Shown one piece after another: positions 27,045 to 36,727 of a stretch of DNA of 55,106 nucleotides. How positions within the stretch are numbered: position 1 is the first letter of the stretch; each line of letters starts with the position of its first letter. A program made the position numbers and the translations under genes. The notes beneath the pieces were generated by a model that worked only from the letters and a program-made list of their open reading frames with translations, made no database searches and was not told the DNA's origin. The stretch comes from Oceanospirillales bacterium (GTDB taxonomy: Bacteria; Pseudomonadota; Gammaproteobacteria; Xanthomonadales; SZUA-36): assembly GCA_003233115.1 (NCBI GenBank), contig QIKV01000196.1, positions 1-55,106 on the forward strand, in the 5' to 3' direction.

Positions 27045-27066
27045 AATGGTACATTAAAATACCATT
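27045..27066. promoter_or_regulatory. Palindromic candidate operator upstream of the TonB2-type operon
   Basis: AATGGTA and TACCATT are exact inverted repeats with an 8-base AT-rich spacer, 58 bases before the DUF3450 start. On the minus strand TTGATA (27040-27045 complement) overlaps its edge and could be part of a -35. The site does not match the Fur consensus well; the regulator is unknown. Confidence 0.4.
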
Positions 27067-27164
27067 CCCGAATTTCGGGCGGCTCAGGATAACCGAAGGC
27101 AGTACGCTATGCCACAAAACTGCAATATTTTTTAACAAAAACCTATTGCAAACCCGATTTTATG

Positions 27165-27186
27165 ATCATCAGCCAGGGCTGATGAT
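27165..27186. repeat. Short perfect hairpin in the DUF3450/RDD intergenic region
   Basis: ATCATCAGCC and GGCTGATGAT are 10-base inverted repeats with a 2-base spacer. They lie in the 319-base gap between divergent genes (26988-27306). The gap otherwise holds only the 27045 dyad, this hairpin and the RDD leader hairpin; I see no gene in it. Confidence 0.5.
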
Positions 27187-27245
27187 GCGCTGGCACATAT
27201 CAATATGATAATAGCAGAATACTTTCCAGCGACGGTTGAGGCCGG

Positions 27246-27300
27246 GTGCTCCTTCAATGTGATAACTGCGGGTTCAGAGGTTCCCGCATTGAAGGAGCAC
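27246..27300 (+). promoter_or_regulatory. Leader hairpin that covers the ribosome-binding site of the RDD gene
   Basis: A perfect 14-base inverted repeat pairs GTGCTCCTTCAATG (27246-27259) with CATTGAAGGAGCAC (27287-27300). A smaller GCGGG/CCCGC stem lies inside (27268-27272 with 27283-27287) and shares a base with the outer arm. The 3' arm contains the AAGGAG Shine-Dalgarno sequence of the RDD gene, whose TTG start follows 7 bases after the stem. When folded the RNA would hide this site, so translation may be conditional. Confidence 0.6.
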
Positions 27301-27306
27301 TAGAAG

Positions 27307-27759
27307 TTGCACGCTCAGCCGCCCAAAAATCCACCGCCGGCATCGGGCTTCTGCTCACTGCCACGCCGCCTGCTGGTGATGCTTTATGATGCCGTAATAC
27401 TGCTCGGTTTGCTCATGCTGGGTTCTGCACTGGCACTGCCGTTTGGTGAGCTTCAGAAATTTGCTTTTCAGGATTTCTGGTTTACGTTGTGGTTATTGCT
27501 GGTGTGTTTTGCATACCTCGGTGGGTGCTGGCACTACGGTGGCATGACCGTGGGTATGCGCGCATGGCGGGTAAATCTGGTCAACAAAGACGGCGGCGCA
27601 ATATCCTGGCCCAGGTGCCTGCTGCGATTCCTTGCCGGTGTCGTTTCGCTGGCCGCTTTCGGACTGGGCTTTGCGTGGGCGCTGTTCGATCGGCAAAACA
27701 GGGCATGGCATGACCTCGCTGGCCACACTGTTTTGATCAAGGCCAACCATATAAATTGA
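27307..27759 (+). CDS. RDD family membrane protein
   Basis: A 150-residue protein with two or three TM helices (about 22-44, LVMLYDAVILLGLLMLGSALAL; about 55-75; about 108-128). The RDD-type features are the Arg-Arg-Leu and Asp at the first helix (PRRLLVMLYDAV), GMRAWRVNLVNKDG, and a C-terminal WALFDRQNRAWHDLAGHTVLI. The function of the family is poorly defined; some members move ions. The start is TTG, with GGAG 9 bases upstream inside the leader hairpin. It converges on lptG. Confidence 0.85.
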   Translation: MHAQPPKNPPPASGFCSLPRRLLVMLYDAVILLGLLMLGSALALPFGELQKFAFQDFWFTLWLLLVCFAYLGGCWHYGGMTVGMRAWRVNLVNKDGGAISWPRCLLRFLAGVVSLAAFGLGFAWALFDRQNRAWHDLAGHTVLIKANHIN

Positions 27760-27779
27760 CCCCCAAGCGGGTTTAATAT

Positions 27780-28865
27780 TTACACCGACCTGCGCAAAGC
27801 CACTACTGCCGCGATAGTAAGCAAGATCGATGGCAACAGCGTACTGATTACAATGGGTAAAGCATAAGCCTCGGCCAGGTTCTGTGCAGCCCCGTTGATC
27901 AACATAAACAGACCACCCAGTGTCATACCGATAAACAACCTGGAACCCAGGTTGTGGTGCCGGGAAGACGCAAACACGAATGGCATACCAGCCAGAACCA
28001 GGGCGATTACTACAAACGGGTAGAAAACTTTGTCCCAAAAAGCCGACCGGTAAACGCCGTCATCCAGCCCGTTGCGCTGCAGGTAGTCCAACTGATCCCA
28101 AAGCACCCGCAATGACAGGTATGGCGGGCGGGTAACCGCAGACTCCAGAAGTTCTGGTTTAACACCTGACTTCCACGGCGTCCTGTCAAAGTGCAGGGGA
28201 GTAATACCGGTCGGACTGATTTCCGCCTCGAACACGCCTTCAAGCGTCCATTGATCGCCATCAAAAAATGCACTTTCAGCATGGGTGATCTTTTTCAAGC
28301 CCGAAAACCCATCAAACCGGAAAATTTCCACGTTTTGAAAACTGATGGATTGCTCACCATGATCATCTGTCAGCAAGGGCCGCCGAATATTGACGATATC
28401 ACTGCCATCCCGCATCCACATACCTGTCGGCCCACCGATTATCACCTGCCCAACGAGCTGACTCAGCCTGAATGCCCGTGCCTGCTGCTCAGCGCCCGGC
28501 GCAATCCACTCACCCATCGCCATAACCGGAACCGTCACCAGCAGCGCACCAGCCAGACCTGCAGCAGCCAACCTGAGCCGCGACACGCCGGCAGTCCGGA
28601 AGGCCACCAGTTCATTCGCACTTGCCAGGCCGCCGATGCCCAGTAATGACCCCAGCAGTGCCGAGACCGGAAAAATCTGGTACGCCGACCTTGGTCCCGT
28701 TTGCAGCACATACCAGAAAACATCCCCCGCACCATAGCTCGCGGTGGTATCACGTAACTCACCCAGCAAGCTAAACATCATCATCAACAATGTCAGGCTG
28801 ACCCACACCAGCAAGATACCAAGAATAGCAGCCTTGCCAATGTACCTGTCGACGGTCTTGATCAT
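27780..28865 (-). CDS. lptG: LPS export permease LptG
   Basis: ATG 28865 with GAAGG upstream gives 361 residues, the usual LptG length; the ATG overlaps the lptF stop (ATGA). Six TM helices flank a periplasmic beta-jellyroll domain (about 140-260). The N-terminus MIKTVDRYIGKAAILGILLVW and the segment LASANELVAFRTAGVSRLRL are characteristic. With LptF and LptB it extracts LPS from the inner membrane. Confidence 0.95.
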   Translation of the reverse strand: MIKTVDRYIGKAAILGILLVWVSLTLLMMMFSLLGELRDTTASYGAGDVFWYVLQTGPRSAYQIFPVSALLGSLLGIGGLASANELVAFRTAGVSRLRLAAAGLAGALLVTVPVMAMGEWIAPGAEQQARAFRLSQLVGQVIIGGPTGMWMRDGSDIVNIRRPLLTDDHGEQSISFQNVEIFRFDGFSGLKKITHAESAFFDGDQWTLEGVFEAEISPTGITPLHFDRTPWKSGVKPELLESAVTRPPYLSLRVLWDQLDYLQRNGLDDGVYRSAFWDKVFYPFVVIALVLAGMPFVFASSRHHNLGSRLFIGMTLGGLFMLINGAAQNLAEAYALPIVISTLLPSILLTIAAVVALRRSV

Positions 28866-29950
28866 CGTGATGCCTTCACCGGTATTCTTCCCTGCTGTCT
28901 GATCCACACAAAACTGATCAACACGAAAATGATGTGCACCCACCACAGGCCTATGGCCGCGGGCAATACGCCATCCGTTACCCAGGCACGACTCAGGAAC
29001 AGTGCATTGCCATACAACAGGTAGACCAGTATACCCAACACCGCCCTGCTCCCCCTGCCTTCACGGGGCTCGGAATGCGAAAGCGGAATTGCCAGTAAGC
29101 CGAGAACAATGACGCTGATGGCCGGGGCCAGGCGCCACTGTAATTCTGCGGCGGATTCGGCACCTCCCTGGTTAAACAGTTCCAGTGACGGTTTTGAGCT
29201 TACACTGTTGTTTGCACGATTGCGGAACTCCGGTTCCGGCAGGCGCAAATCATTGCGGTCAAAATTCAATACCCGCATATCAAGCTGGCCAGGGGTATAC
29301 TCAGTCACATTGCCTTCTTCAAGGATCAGAAACCGGTCACCGGTTTCCCTGTCCATCCAATAGGTACCCCGCTTGGCTACCCATATTTGTTCCCTGGCCT
29401 GCTGGCGTTGCTTGATGAAAATATTCCGTAAAGCCTGACCGTCATCTTCAATGGCTTCCGCATAAATCACCAGGTCACCTCGCCTTAGCACATGAAATTT
29501 ACCGGGTTGTAAACCCCACACTGCAGCCGAGCGGAAAGCCTGCTCCAATTGCTGCTCAGCCAGGCGTGCAGTGCTTGGTGCAATGACCAGACCGAGCACG
29601 AGCAATACGGCAGCCATGGGCAGCACCAGGCTCAACAGGGGTTTTATCAACTGCTTCCACCCAAAACCGCTGGAGCGCATCACTGCCATTTCCTGATCCT
29701 GGTACAAACGGCCCAGGCCCCACATGATCGCAATGAACCCAGCCAGTGGAATAATATTCCCCAATGTCTCGGGCAAATGAAAAAGTAATTGCATCGTCAT
29801 AAGCCCGGCTGGCATCCTGCCATCAGCAATGTCGTTAAGCATATCACCAAGGAAGGCACCCAACAGAACAATCAGAAGAACAATACCTACAGCCAGCGAT
29901 GTCCAGAACCACTCCCGTAATACGTATTTTTGCAATATGCTCAAAACCAA
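28862..29950 (-). CDS. lptF: LPS export permease LptF
   Basis: A 362-residue YjgP/YjgQ permease with N- and C-terminal TM bundles around a periplasmic jellyroll (about 130-250, FHVLRRGDLVIYAEAIEDDG). The Lpt signature LYQDQEMAVMRSSGFGWKQLIKPLL is clear. The start is probably a TTG: 29950, or 29944 where AAGAAG is better spaced (9 bases); no ATG fits the conserved N-terminus ILQKYVLREW. It is divergent from pepA, as in E. coli. Confidence 0.94.
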   Translation of the reverse strand: MVLSILQKYVLREWFWTSLAVGIVLLIVLLGAFLGDMLNDIADGRMPAGLMTMQLLFHLPETLGNIIPLAGFIAIMWGLGRLYQDQEMAVMRSSGFGWKQLIKPLLSLVLPMAAVLLVLGLVIAPSTARLAEQQLEQAFRSAAVWGLQPGKFHVLRRGDLVIYAEAIEDDGQALRNIFIKQRQQAREQIWVAKRGTYWMDRETGDRFLILEEGNVTEYTPGQLDMRVLNFDRNDLRLPEPEFRNRANNSVSSKPSLELFNQGGAESAAELQWRLAPAISVIVLGLLAIPLSHSEPREGRGSRAVLGILVYLLYGNALFLSRAWVTDGVLPAAIGLWWVHIIFVLISFVWIRQQGRIPVKASR

Positions 29951-30047
29951 ATTCTTCTTTGCTAATTATTGTAGAATGCCCGCCTCGCTCGCATTTTAGC
30001 AGTGATAAGCCAGCCAACGGCATTTTAAGTGGGAGGGGTCCTGAACA

Positions 30048-31538
30048 ATGAAATTTGCGCTCGATAACAAAGAATCAGCACAGACAGATACTGACTGCCT
30101 GGTCATTGGGGTATTTAAAAACACCCCCCTGCAGGGATCAGCAGCGGCCATAAATCAAGCCTGCGATGGCGCACTCAAGGACCTGGTCGATTCGGGCGAC
30201 ATTGATACCAACTGGAAAGACACAACGCTACTGCACGGACTGGCGGGTGTGGCGGCCAGGCGCATCCTGGTTATGGGCTGCGGGGAACCTGACAAATTTG
30301 ACCCGGTTCGCTTTGACACGGTCTGCGCTATAGCCGGCGCGTTGTTGCGCGATCATGCCGCCAGCAACGCGCATATCTGCCTGCACGAAATGGAGACCGG
30401 CGGCAAGGACACCTACTGGCGTGTGCGCCAGGCTGCCGTTGCGCTGGATCGGGCCAACTACAAGTACACGGCGACCAAGGCAGCCAGGCCGCACGACCAT
30501 GCTCCGCTTGCCAGCATTAGTTTTAATGCCGATGACAAGATGCAGGCAGCACTCGATGAGGCGAAAGGTATGGCAAAGGGCTATCTGCAGTCCAGGGAAC
30601 TGGGCAACCTGCCACCTAACATTTGTACGCCCGCCTACCTCGCAGATAAGGCACGCGAATTCGCCGCCAGCTACGCAAACGTCAGTGTAAAAATCCTCAA
30701 GCGCAAAGAAATGGCAAAGCTGAAAATGTCAGCACTGCTGGCCGTCGGCCAGGGCAGTGCCAACGGGCCAAGATTGATCATACTCACGTACACAGGCAAA
30801 GATGACGATAGCCGGCCCGTCGTGCTGGTGGGCAAGGGAATTACCTTTGACACCGGCGGCATTTCGCTGAAACCGGGCGCCAACATGGAACAAATGAAGT
30901 TCGATATGGGTGGTGCTGCCAGCGTACTTGGGGCATTCGAAGCCTGTGCAGATCTACAACTGCCCATTAACCTGGTCACGGTTGTAGCCGCAGCCGAGAA
31001 CATGCCGGACGGTAAAGCGTACCGCCCGGGGGATGTTTTGACTTCGATGTCCGGGCAAACCATCGAAGTCCTCAATACCGATGCTGAAGGCCGCCTGGTA
31101 TTGTGCGATGCGCTCACTTACAGCCAGCGTTTCAACCCAGCCGCACTGATTGACGTGGCCACCCTGACCGGTGCCTGCGTCGTAACGCTTGGACACCATG
31201 CATCTGCAATTATGAGTAAGCATGATGACCTTGCAGAAGAGTTGCTTGAAGCTGGCCGGGGAGCCATAGACCGGGGCTGGCAATTGCCCCTGTGGGACAT
31301 TTATCAATCCCAGCTCAAGTCAACGTTTGCTGATATGAAGAACGTCGGCGGCATGCCTGCTGGCAGTATCACTGCCGGCTGTTTTCTGTCCCGCTTTGCC
31401 AAAGACCAGCGCTGGGCGCACATCGATTGTGCGGGTTCCACCTGGAAATGGGCCAGCGATGAAGGATCAACCGGCAGGCCGGTTGGTATGCTGACGCAAT
31501 ACCTGATTAACCAGGCTCGTCAGGAGCCTGTCGACTAG
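30048..31538 (+). CDS. pepA: Leucyl aminopeptidase PepA
   Basis: A 496-residue M17 zinc/manganese aminopeptidase. Metal and catalytic motifs are GKGITFDTGGISLK (262-275, with Lys263 and Asp268), DMGGA (about 286-290) and NTDAEGRL (343-350). The N-terminal macrodomain-like half is present. In E. coli PepA also binds DNA for Xer recombination at plasmid sites; whether this one does is not visible. GGGAGG precedes the ATG. It leads the conserved pepA-holC-valS run. Confidence 0.96.
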   Translation: MKFALDNKESAQTDTDCLVIGVFKNTPLQGSAAAINQACDGALKDLVDSGDIDTNWKDTTLLHGLAGVAARRILVMGCGEPDKFDPVRFDTVCAIAGALLRDHAASNAHICLHEMETGGKDTYWRVRQAAVALDRANYKYTATKAARPHDHAPLASISFNADDKMQAALDEAKGMAKGYLQSRELGNLPPNICTPAYLADKAREFAASYANVSVKILKRKEMAKLKMSALLAVGQGSANGPRLIILTYTGKDDDSRPVVLVGKGITFDTGGISLKPGANMEQMKFDMGGAASVLGAFEACADLQLPINLVTVVAAAENMPDGKAYRPGDVLTSMSGQTIEVLNTDAEGRLVLCDALTYSQRFNPAALIDVATLTGACVVTLGHHASAIMSKHDDLAEELLEAGRGAIDRGWQLPLWDIYQSQLKSTFADMKNVGGMPAGSITAGCFLSRFAKDQRWAHIDCAGSTWKWASDEGSTGRPVGMLTQYLINQARQEPVD

Positions 31539-31544
31539 CAAACC

Positions 31545-32006
31545 TTGCCCACTGACGCTGCCAATCCGGAACCATGTCAGGTTGATTTTTACCTGCTGGG
31601 CGATGCTTCATTGCAGGCTGACATATTCGCCTGTCGCCTGGCGATGATGACGTGGGAAAGGCAACAAAGAACCTACATAGCAGTTGCCACAGAATCCTTG
31701 ATCAGGCAGTTGGATGAGCAGATGTGGCAACATCCGGACCAACGGTTCTTACCGCACACCACGCTTGACGACCCAAACGCTGTCAAAGCACCGGTAGTTA
31801 TCGGTACGCTTTGCCGCTTGAAGCCGACGGATGTGGTGATTAATCTTTGCCCTGATGTTGTTCCACACACGGAAAGGTTCAGGCGTATTCTGGAAATCGT
31901 ACCGTATGCGGATAACGAGCGGCAAACTTCCAGGGCGAAGTACAAAGCCTATCGCAACCTGGGACTCAAACCCCAGCCACACGAGATCAGTCAATTAAAT
32001 GGATAA
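31545..32006 (+). CDS. holC: DNA polymerase III chi subunit HolC
   Basis: A 153-residue protein with the chi fold motifs: [61 protein letters not shown] and [12 protein letters not shown]. Chi joins psi and the tau/gamma clamp loader and contacts SSB. The start is probably TTG 31545, six bases after the pepA stop, because no ATG precedes the conserved VDFYLL strand. The stop overlaps the valS start by 8 bases. Confidence 0.9.
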   Translation: MPTDAANPEPCQVDFYLLGDASLQADIFACRLAMMTWERQQRTYIAVATESLIRQLDEQMWQHPDQRFLPHTTLDDPNAVKAPVVIGTLCRLKPTDVVINLCPDVVPHTERFRRILEIVPYADNERQTSRAKYKAYRNLGLKPQPHEISQLNG

Positions 32007-34749
32007 GAGCTATCAACCTGCCGCCATCGAAGGACGGTTGTACCAATGGTGGGAACAGGCCGGCTATTTCTCACCCGCTGAACAGGGGCAGCCGTACTGC
32101 ATCATGCTGCCGCCACCCAACGTGACGGGTAGCCTGCATATGGGTCATGCTTTTCAGGACACCATTATGGATGTGCTGACACGTTTCCACCGGATGCAGG
32201 GTGATTCTGTACTCTGGCAAACCGGTATGGACCATGCGGGAATAGCCACACAGATGGTGGTCGAACGGCGCCTGGCAGAAGATGGCAGTACCCGCCGCGA
32301 CCTGGGCCGCGACCAATTTGTTGCGGCAGTTTGGGACTGGAAAAACAACTCAGGCGGCATGATTGCCAGGCAGATGAGGCGCCTGGGCACGTCTGTGGAT
32401 TGGGAGCACGACCGTTTCACCATGGACGAGGACTTGTCGCAAGCGGTCATGAAAGCCTTTGTAGATTTGTACCATGACGACTTGATCTACCGGGGCAAGC
32501 GGTTGGTAAACTGGGATCCGGTTCTACATACGGCGCTGTCTGACCTGGAAGTCATTTCAGAGGAAGAGAATGGCCACCTCTGGCATATCCGCTATCCCCG
32601 CACGGACGGCAAAGGCTATGTAGTGGTTGCCACCACGCGGCCCGAGACCATGCTCGGCGACACTGCGGTTGCAGTCAATCCGGAAGACCCGCGCTACACA
32701 GACCTTGCGGGACTCGAATTGGAACTGCCATTGACCGGGCGTACCATTCCGGTCATTACCGACAGCTATGTGGATATCGACTTTGGCTCCGGTTGCGTAA
32801 AAATCACGCCGGCCCACGACTTCAATGACTATGACATGGGTAAACGCCATCAATTGCAGGTGATAAATGTCCTCAATGATGATGCCAGCCTTAATGCCAA
32901 TGCACCCGAAGCGTACCAGCGCCTTGACCGTTTTGAAGCCCGTAAAAAGATAGTGGCGGATCTAGAGGCCGCGGGATTGCTTGAAAAAGTAGAAAATCAT
33001 ACATTGATGATCCCACGCGGTGACCGGTCTGGAGCCATTGTCGAACCCTACCTGACCGATCAGTGGTATGTGAAAATCGCACCACTGGCCCAACCGGCCA
33101 TTGCAGCGGTCGAGGATGGCAGAATCCGTTTTGTTCCTGAAAACTGGAACAAGACCTTTTTTGACTGGATGTACCGGATAGAGGACTGGTGCATATCACG
33201 TCAACTGTGGTGGGGCCACCGCATCCCGGCCTGGTATGACGCAGAAGGCACTATATATGTCGGTTACGACGAAGCTGACGCGCGCGCGCGCGGCGGTATC
33301 AATGCGGACATTCCGCTGCAGCAGGACGAAGATGTACTCGACACCTGGTTTTCATCAGCCCTGTGGCCTTTCAGCACACTGGGCTGGCCGGATAAAACCC
33401 CGCGCCTGCAAAAATATTACCCCACTAACGTGCTGGTCACCGGTTTCGATATTATATTTTTCTGGGTCGCACGGATGATTATGATGGGCCTGAAATTCAC
33501 CGGTGATGTACCGTTTCGCGAGGTATATATTCACGGTCTGATCCGTGACGCTCACGGTCAAAAAATGTCCAAATCCAAAGGTAATGTGCTTGACCCGATC
33601 GACCTGATCGATGGTATTGAACTGGAACCACTGGTCAAAAAGCGCACCACCGGCCTGATGCAGCCGCACATGGCGCCAGCCATAGAAAAAGCCACTCGCA
33701 AAGATTTTCCGGACGGACTACAAGCCTTTGGATGCGACGCATTACGCTTTACATTTGCGGCACTGGCAACCAACGGTCGGGATATTCGTTTTGACCTTGG
33801 ACGCATAGAAGGCAACCGGAATTTCTGTAATAAATTGTGGAATGCAGCCCGCTATGTACTGATGAGCACCGCAGACCATGAAGTTCATCCAGTCCGCCCC
33901 TCGAGTGCCGCTGACCGCTGGATAGTGTCCCGCTTGCACAAGATGATTGCCGTGGTGAAAAACCACATCGAAGCATACCGGCTGGATCTGGCATCCCAGC
34001 GTTTGTACGAGTTCTTCTGGAATGAATACTGTGACTGGTATCTGGAATTGTCAAAACCGGTATTGCAATCTGGCAGCGCCAAAGAAAAAAATGCCACCCG
34101 TTACACCTTGCTGTACGTTCTCGAAAGCAATCTGCGTGTGCTGCACCCGATCATGCCCTTTATCACCGAAGAAATCTGGCAACGGCTGAAGGCACCGCTC
34201 GCGCTGGAAGGCGACAGCATCATGCTGCAGGCATTTCCACGAGCCGGCGGTACGGATCAGCCGGCCGAGGACGATATAGCGTGGCTGCAACAGGTCCTGC
34301 AAGGTATCCGCAACATACGCGCAGAGCTGAATGTGGCACCTGGCAAACCCCTGGATATCGCCTTCCAGTCGGGTACCCGGTCTGACCAGGAAAGACAACG
34401 GCAGTTTGCCTCTTTGTTAATCAGCCTCGGTAAGATCCGCAGCAGCCAGTGGCTGGACGATAACGCTGATTCCAGTGCCTACGCCGTGGCGCTGGTCGCT
34501 GACCTGAAAGTCCTGGTTTCACTGCAGGGCCTGGTGGATATCGAAGATGAACTGGCGCGGCTTGGCAAACTGCTCGAGCGTGAACTGGCCAACCTGAAAC
34601 GTTCAGCGGGAAAGTTGAAAAACAGCCGTTTTGTCAAGAACGCACCACCGGCGGTAGTGGAACAGGAATACCAGCGCCTCGCTGCACACGAGAAAAAAGT
34701 TGCCGGCTTTGAGGCCCAGATCAAAAAGCTGGAGTTGCTGCGGGGGTAG
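31999..34749 (+). CDS. valS: Valyl-tRNA synthetase
   Basis: A 916-residue class Ia synthetase. It has a HIGH-type motif ([17 protein letters not shown] at 47-50), a CP1 editing domain ([22 protein letters not shown] and [13 protein letters not shown]-like [12 protein letters not shown]), KMSKS at 522-526 ([12 protein letters not shown]), an anticodon-binding domain and a C-terminal coiled-coil arm ([20 protein letters not shown]). The insert around [15 protein letters not shown] is typical of ValRS. Confidence 0.97.
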   Translation: MDKSYQPAAIEGRLYQWWEQAGYFSPAEQGQPYCIMLPPPNVTGSLHMGHAFQDTIMDVLTRFHRMQGDSVLWQTGMDHAGIATQMVVERRLAEDGSTRRDLGRDQFVAAVWDWKNNSGGMIARQMRRLGTSVDWEHDRFTMDEDLSQAVMKAFVDLYHDDLIYRGKRLVNWDPVLHTALSDLEVISEEENGHLWHIRYPRTDGKGYVVVATTRPETMLGDTAVAVNPEDPRYTDLAGLELELPLTGRTIPVITDSYVDIDFGSGCVKITPAHDFNDYDMGKRHQLQVINVLNDDASLNANAPEAYQRLDRFEARKKIVADLEAAGLLEKVENHTLMIPRGDRSGAIVEPYLTDQWYVKIAPLAQPAIAAVEDGRIRFVPENWNKTFFDWMYRIEDWCISRQLWWGHRIPAWYDAEGTIYVGYDEADARARGGINADIPLQQDEDVLDTWFSSALWPFSTLGWPDKTPRLQKYYPTNVLVTGFDIIFFWVARMIMMGLKFTGDVPFREVYIHGLIRDAHGQKMSKSKGNVLDPIDLIDGIELEPLVKKRTTGLMQPHMAPAIEKATRKDFPDGLQAFGCDALRFTFAALATNGRDIRFDLGRIEGNRNFCNKLWNAARYVLMSTADHEVHPVRPSSAADRWIVSRLHKMIAVVKNHIEAYRLDLASQRLYEFFWNEYCDWYLELSKPVLQSGSAKEKNATRYTLLYVLESNLRVLHPIMPFITEEIWQRLKAPLALEGDSIMLQAFPRAGGTDQPAEDDIAWLQQVLQGIRNIRAELNVAPGKPLDIAFQSGTRSDQERQRQFASLLISLGKIRSSQWLDDNADSSAYAVALVADLKVLVSLQGLVDIEDELARLGKLLERELANLKRSAGKLKNSRFVKNAPPAVVEQEYQRLAAHEKKVAGFEAQIKKLELLRG

Positions 34750-34780
34750 GCGGGGCTCACAGGCGGCGACGCTGCCCTGC

Positions 34781-35284
34781 TTACGGGACGCGGCGCAGTT
34801 CCAGGCGCATCACTATTGCATCTTCGCGCTTGTCCCCGGCCTGGTAGTAGGATGGCCGGTGACCGATCACTTTGAACCCCCTGTTCAGGTAAAGTGCCGC
34901 AGCACGTGGATTGCTTTTCCTTACTTCGAGAATAATCGCTTTACTTTCGAGCCTGGCAACATGGTTGATCGAGTATTCCAGTAACAGGCTGCCATAGCCC
35001 CGATGCTGCCAGTCGGGGTGCACGCACAGGTTTAATAAATGCGCTTCACCACCAGCCCAGGTGAAGATTGTATAGCCCGCCAAATCGCGGTCAAACTGCA
35101 AGCCAAAACAGGCATAACCCACACGCAGGCAGTCTACAAAAATTTCGCGCGCCCAGGGAAAAGGGTAGGCAGCCCGTTCTATATCACAAAGCCGGTCCAC
35201 ATCTGTAAGCACAAGACGCCGGATCAAAGGATGCTGTTTATCGGCTAGTCCAGTCAATTGGCAGACACCAGGCCAAAGCTGCAT
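34781..35284 (-). CDS. rimI: Ribosomal protein S18-alanine N-acetyltransferase RimI
   Basis: A GNAT acetyltransferase with the RimI pattern: DIERAAYPFPWAREIF, a Gly-containing acetyl-CoA loop VHPDWQHRGYGSLLLE, LEVRKSNPRAAALYLNRGFKVIGHRPSYY, and the C-terminal DAIVMRLEL. It acetylates the N-terminus of S18. The start is uncertain: ATG 35284 is used here, but GTG 35296 or TTG 35257 (overlapping the upstream stop as ATTGA) are possible, and RimI homologues begin nearer the last. The gene overlaps the upstream holD-like gene. Confidence 0.88.
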   Translation of the reverse strand: MQLWPGVCQLTGLADKQHPLIRRLVLTDVDRLCDIERAAYPFPWAREIFVDCLRVGYACFGLQFDRDLAGYTIFTWAGGEAHLLNLCVHPDWQHRGYGSLLLEYSINHVARLESKAIILEVRKSNPRAAALYLNRGFKVIGHRPSYYQAGDKREDAIVMRLELRRVP

Positions 35285-35748
35285 AACTCCGTCCACAATG
35301 TTTGGCGTGCGGGTGCACAGGTTTCAAGGTCGCGCATCGAAGGCAGCAAAATCAGGCTGGCGGAATTCAGGCGCTTCGGTAAGGTGTGGCCGAATAATTG
35401 TTCGGCCAGTTGCGTACCAAAAACAGCAATTGTCGTAAAAAGGTGCTCCTCAACGGCCACGGCGGGTTTTACAGTGTCTGCGCCGCTGTCCGGCCACGAC
35501 CAGACCGGCACGCTGCTCAGTGAGCGGCTGATGTCATTGGCAAGCTTGCTGGCAACATCAGAATCAGTAGCACAAATCAGCAATATCCCGCCATTGCCCG
35601 GACCCAGTTGCAAAGATTGCAGGCAGTCAGTAGCAGGCACTGTAACGGTCAATGTCTCGCGCGACACCCAGACAGGGATATCCATGGCCTCGAGGTAAGC
35701 CCTCTGGTACGCCTGTGGCCTGCCCTCAGTTCTGCTGCTTGCAATCAC
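35254..35748 (-). CDS. holD: Probable DNA polymerase III psi subunit, diverged HolD
   Basis: A 164-residue protein with low overall similarity to anything familiar. Its features fit psi: an N-terminal helix ending AYLEAMDIPVWVSRETL (compare the LGITQW segment of E. coli HolD), and a nucleotide-fold-like centre (GILLICATDSD, FTTIAVFGTQLAEQL). The C-terminal block SMRDLETCAPARQTLWTELCSFG resembles the LTDLRANPTARAALWQQI end of E. coli psi. It lies immediately upstream of rimI, where holD sits in E. coli. The start is GTG 35748, sharing a base with the pssA stop. The assignment rests on position plus these short matches. Confidence 0.65.
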   Translation of the reverse strand: MIASSRTEGRPQAYQRAYLEAMDIPVWVSRETLTVTVPATDCLQSLQLGPGNGGILLICATDSDVASKLANDISRSLSSVPVWSWPDSGADTVKPAVAVEEHLFTTIAVFGTQLAEQLFGHTLPKRLNSASLILLPSMRDLETCAPARQTLWTELCSFGLVSAN

Positions 35749-36608
35749 TAGCTCTGGTCCCGACCGGGCTTCCCACTACCACTGCCTGGCTGTTCAGCGC
35801 GCTGGGACTCAGCGGTGCCACGCAGGTTTTTTCCTTTCAGTTTGCCGCCCCCCTGCCCACGCTTGATCTTCCAGTGACGGCGCCCGGCAACCGTGATGAC
35901 CAGGCCGGACAACACATAAACACTACCAAAAATCATACCCATTACCGGTGGGTCCAGTGCCAGTAAAACAATGATTAGCACGGCCAGCAGAATCCATGTT
36001 GCGGGTACCCTGTCACCATCGGGGCCGGCTTTGAAACTGAAGTAGCGCAGCCGGGAAAACATCAGCATCCCAAGCACAATGGTTTCAAGAAATATCAGCC
36101 AGCGTACGCTATCTCCGCTAACGCCATTGTCAACGAAGAACCAAATAGTAAAAACCAATGTCCCCGCAGCGGCCGGGCTGGCCAGCCCCTGGAAGTATCG
36201 CTTGTCGGCAATACTGACCTGAATATTGAAACGCGCCAGGCGCAATGCAGCACACGCCACATACAGGAATGATGCCAGCCAGCCAAGCTTGCCGGCCAGT
36301 GTACTGATTTCACTGAGGCTGGCCAGAGACCAGTTGAAGGCCAGCAACGCAGGTGCAAGGCCAAATGAAATTAAATCAGCAAGACTGTCGTACTGCTCGC
36401 CAAAGTCGCTTTGTGTATTGGTAAGTCGCGCTAAACGTCCATCCAGCCCATCCAGCAGGCCAGCGACAACAATGGCTATTGCGGCCGCCTCATACTTGCC
36501 GTTGATGCCGGAAATTATTGAATAGAACCCGGCAAAAAGCGCTGCAGAGGTCAGCAGGTTTGGCAACAGGTAAACACCACGCCGCCGCATCGATTTGTCT
36601 GATTCCAT
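35748..36608 (-). CDS. pssA: CDP-diacylglycerol-serine O-phosphatidyltransferase PssA
   Basis: ATG 36608 with AGGAA at 7 bases gives 286 residues; the open frame upstream lacks a ribosome-binding site and would run into the divergent gene's leader. The CDP-alcohol phosphatidyltransferase motif is complete: DGLDGRLARLTNTQSDFGEQ, then YDSLAD. About eight TM helices follow MRRRGVYLLPNLLTSAALFAG. The last 45 residues form a basic, Gly-rich tail (KIKRGQGGGKLKGKN). It makes phosphatidylserine, the precursor of phosphatidylethanolamine. Confidence 0.94.
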   Translation of the reverse strand: MESDKSMRRRGVYLLPNLLTSAALFAGFYSIISGINGKYEAAAIAIVVAGLLDGLDGRLARLTNTQSDFGEQYDSLADLISFGLAPALLAFNWSLASLSEISTLAGKLGWLASFLYVACAALRLARFNIQVSIADKRYFQGLASPAAAGTLVFTIWFFVDNGVSGDSVRWLIFLETIVLGMLMFSRLRYFSFKAGPDGDRVPATWILLAVLIIVLLALDPPVMGMIFGSVYVLSGLVITVAGRRHWKIKRGQGGGKLKGKNLRGTAESQRAEQPGSGSGKPGRDQS

Positions 36609-36727
36609 CAGAAATTCCTGGTAAAAATTTTCATGCCGATAATACCATGCAGGCCTGTCGGGGTCTTTGGGTAGACGCCCCATTGTGATATAACGCATAG
36701 GGGATTGCTTCGGAAAAGGAAACGAAG

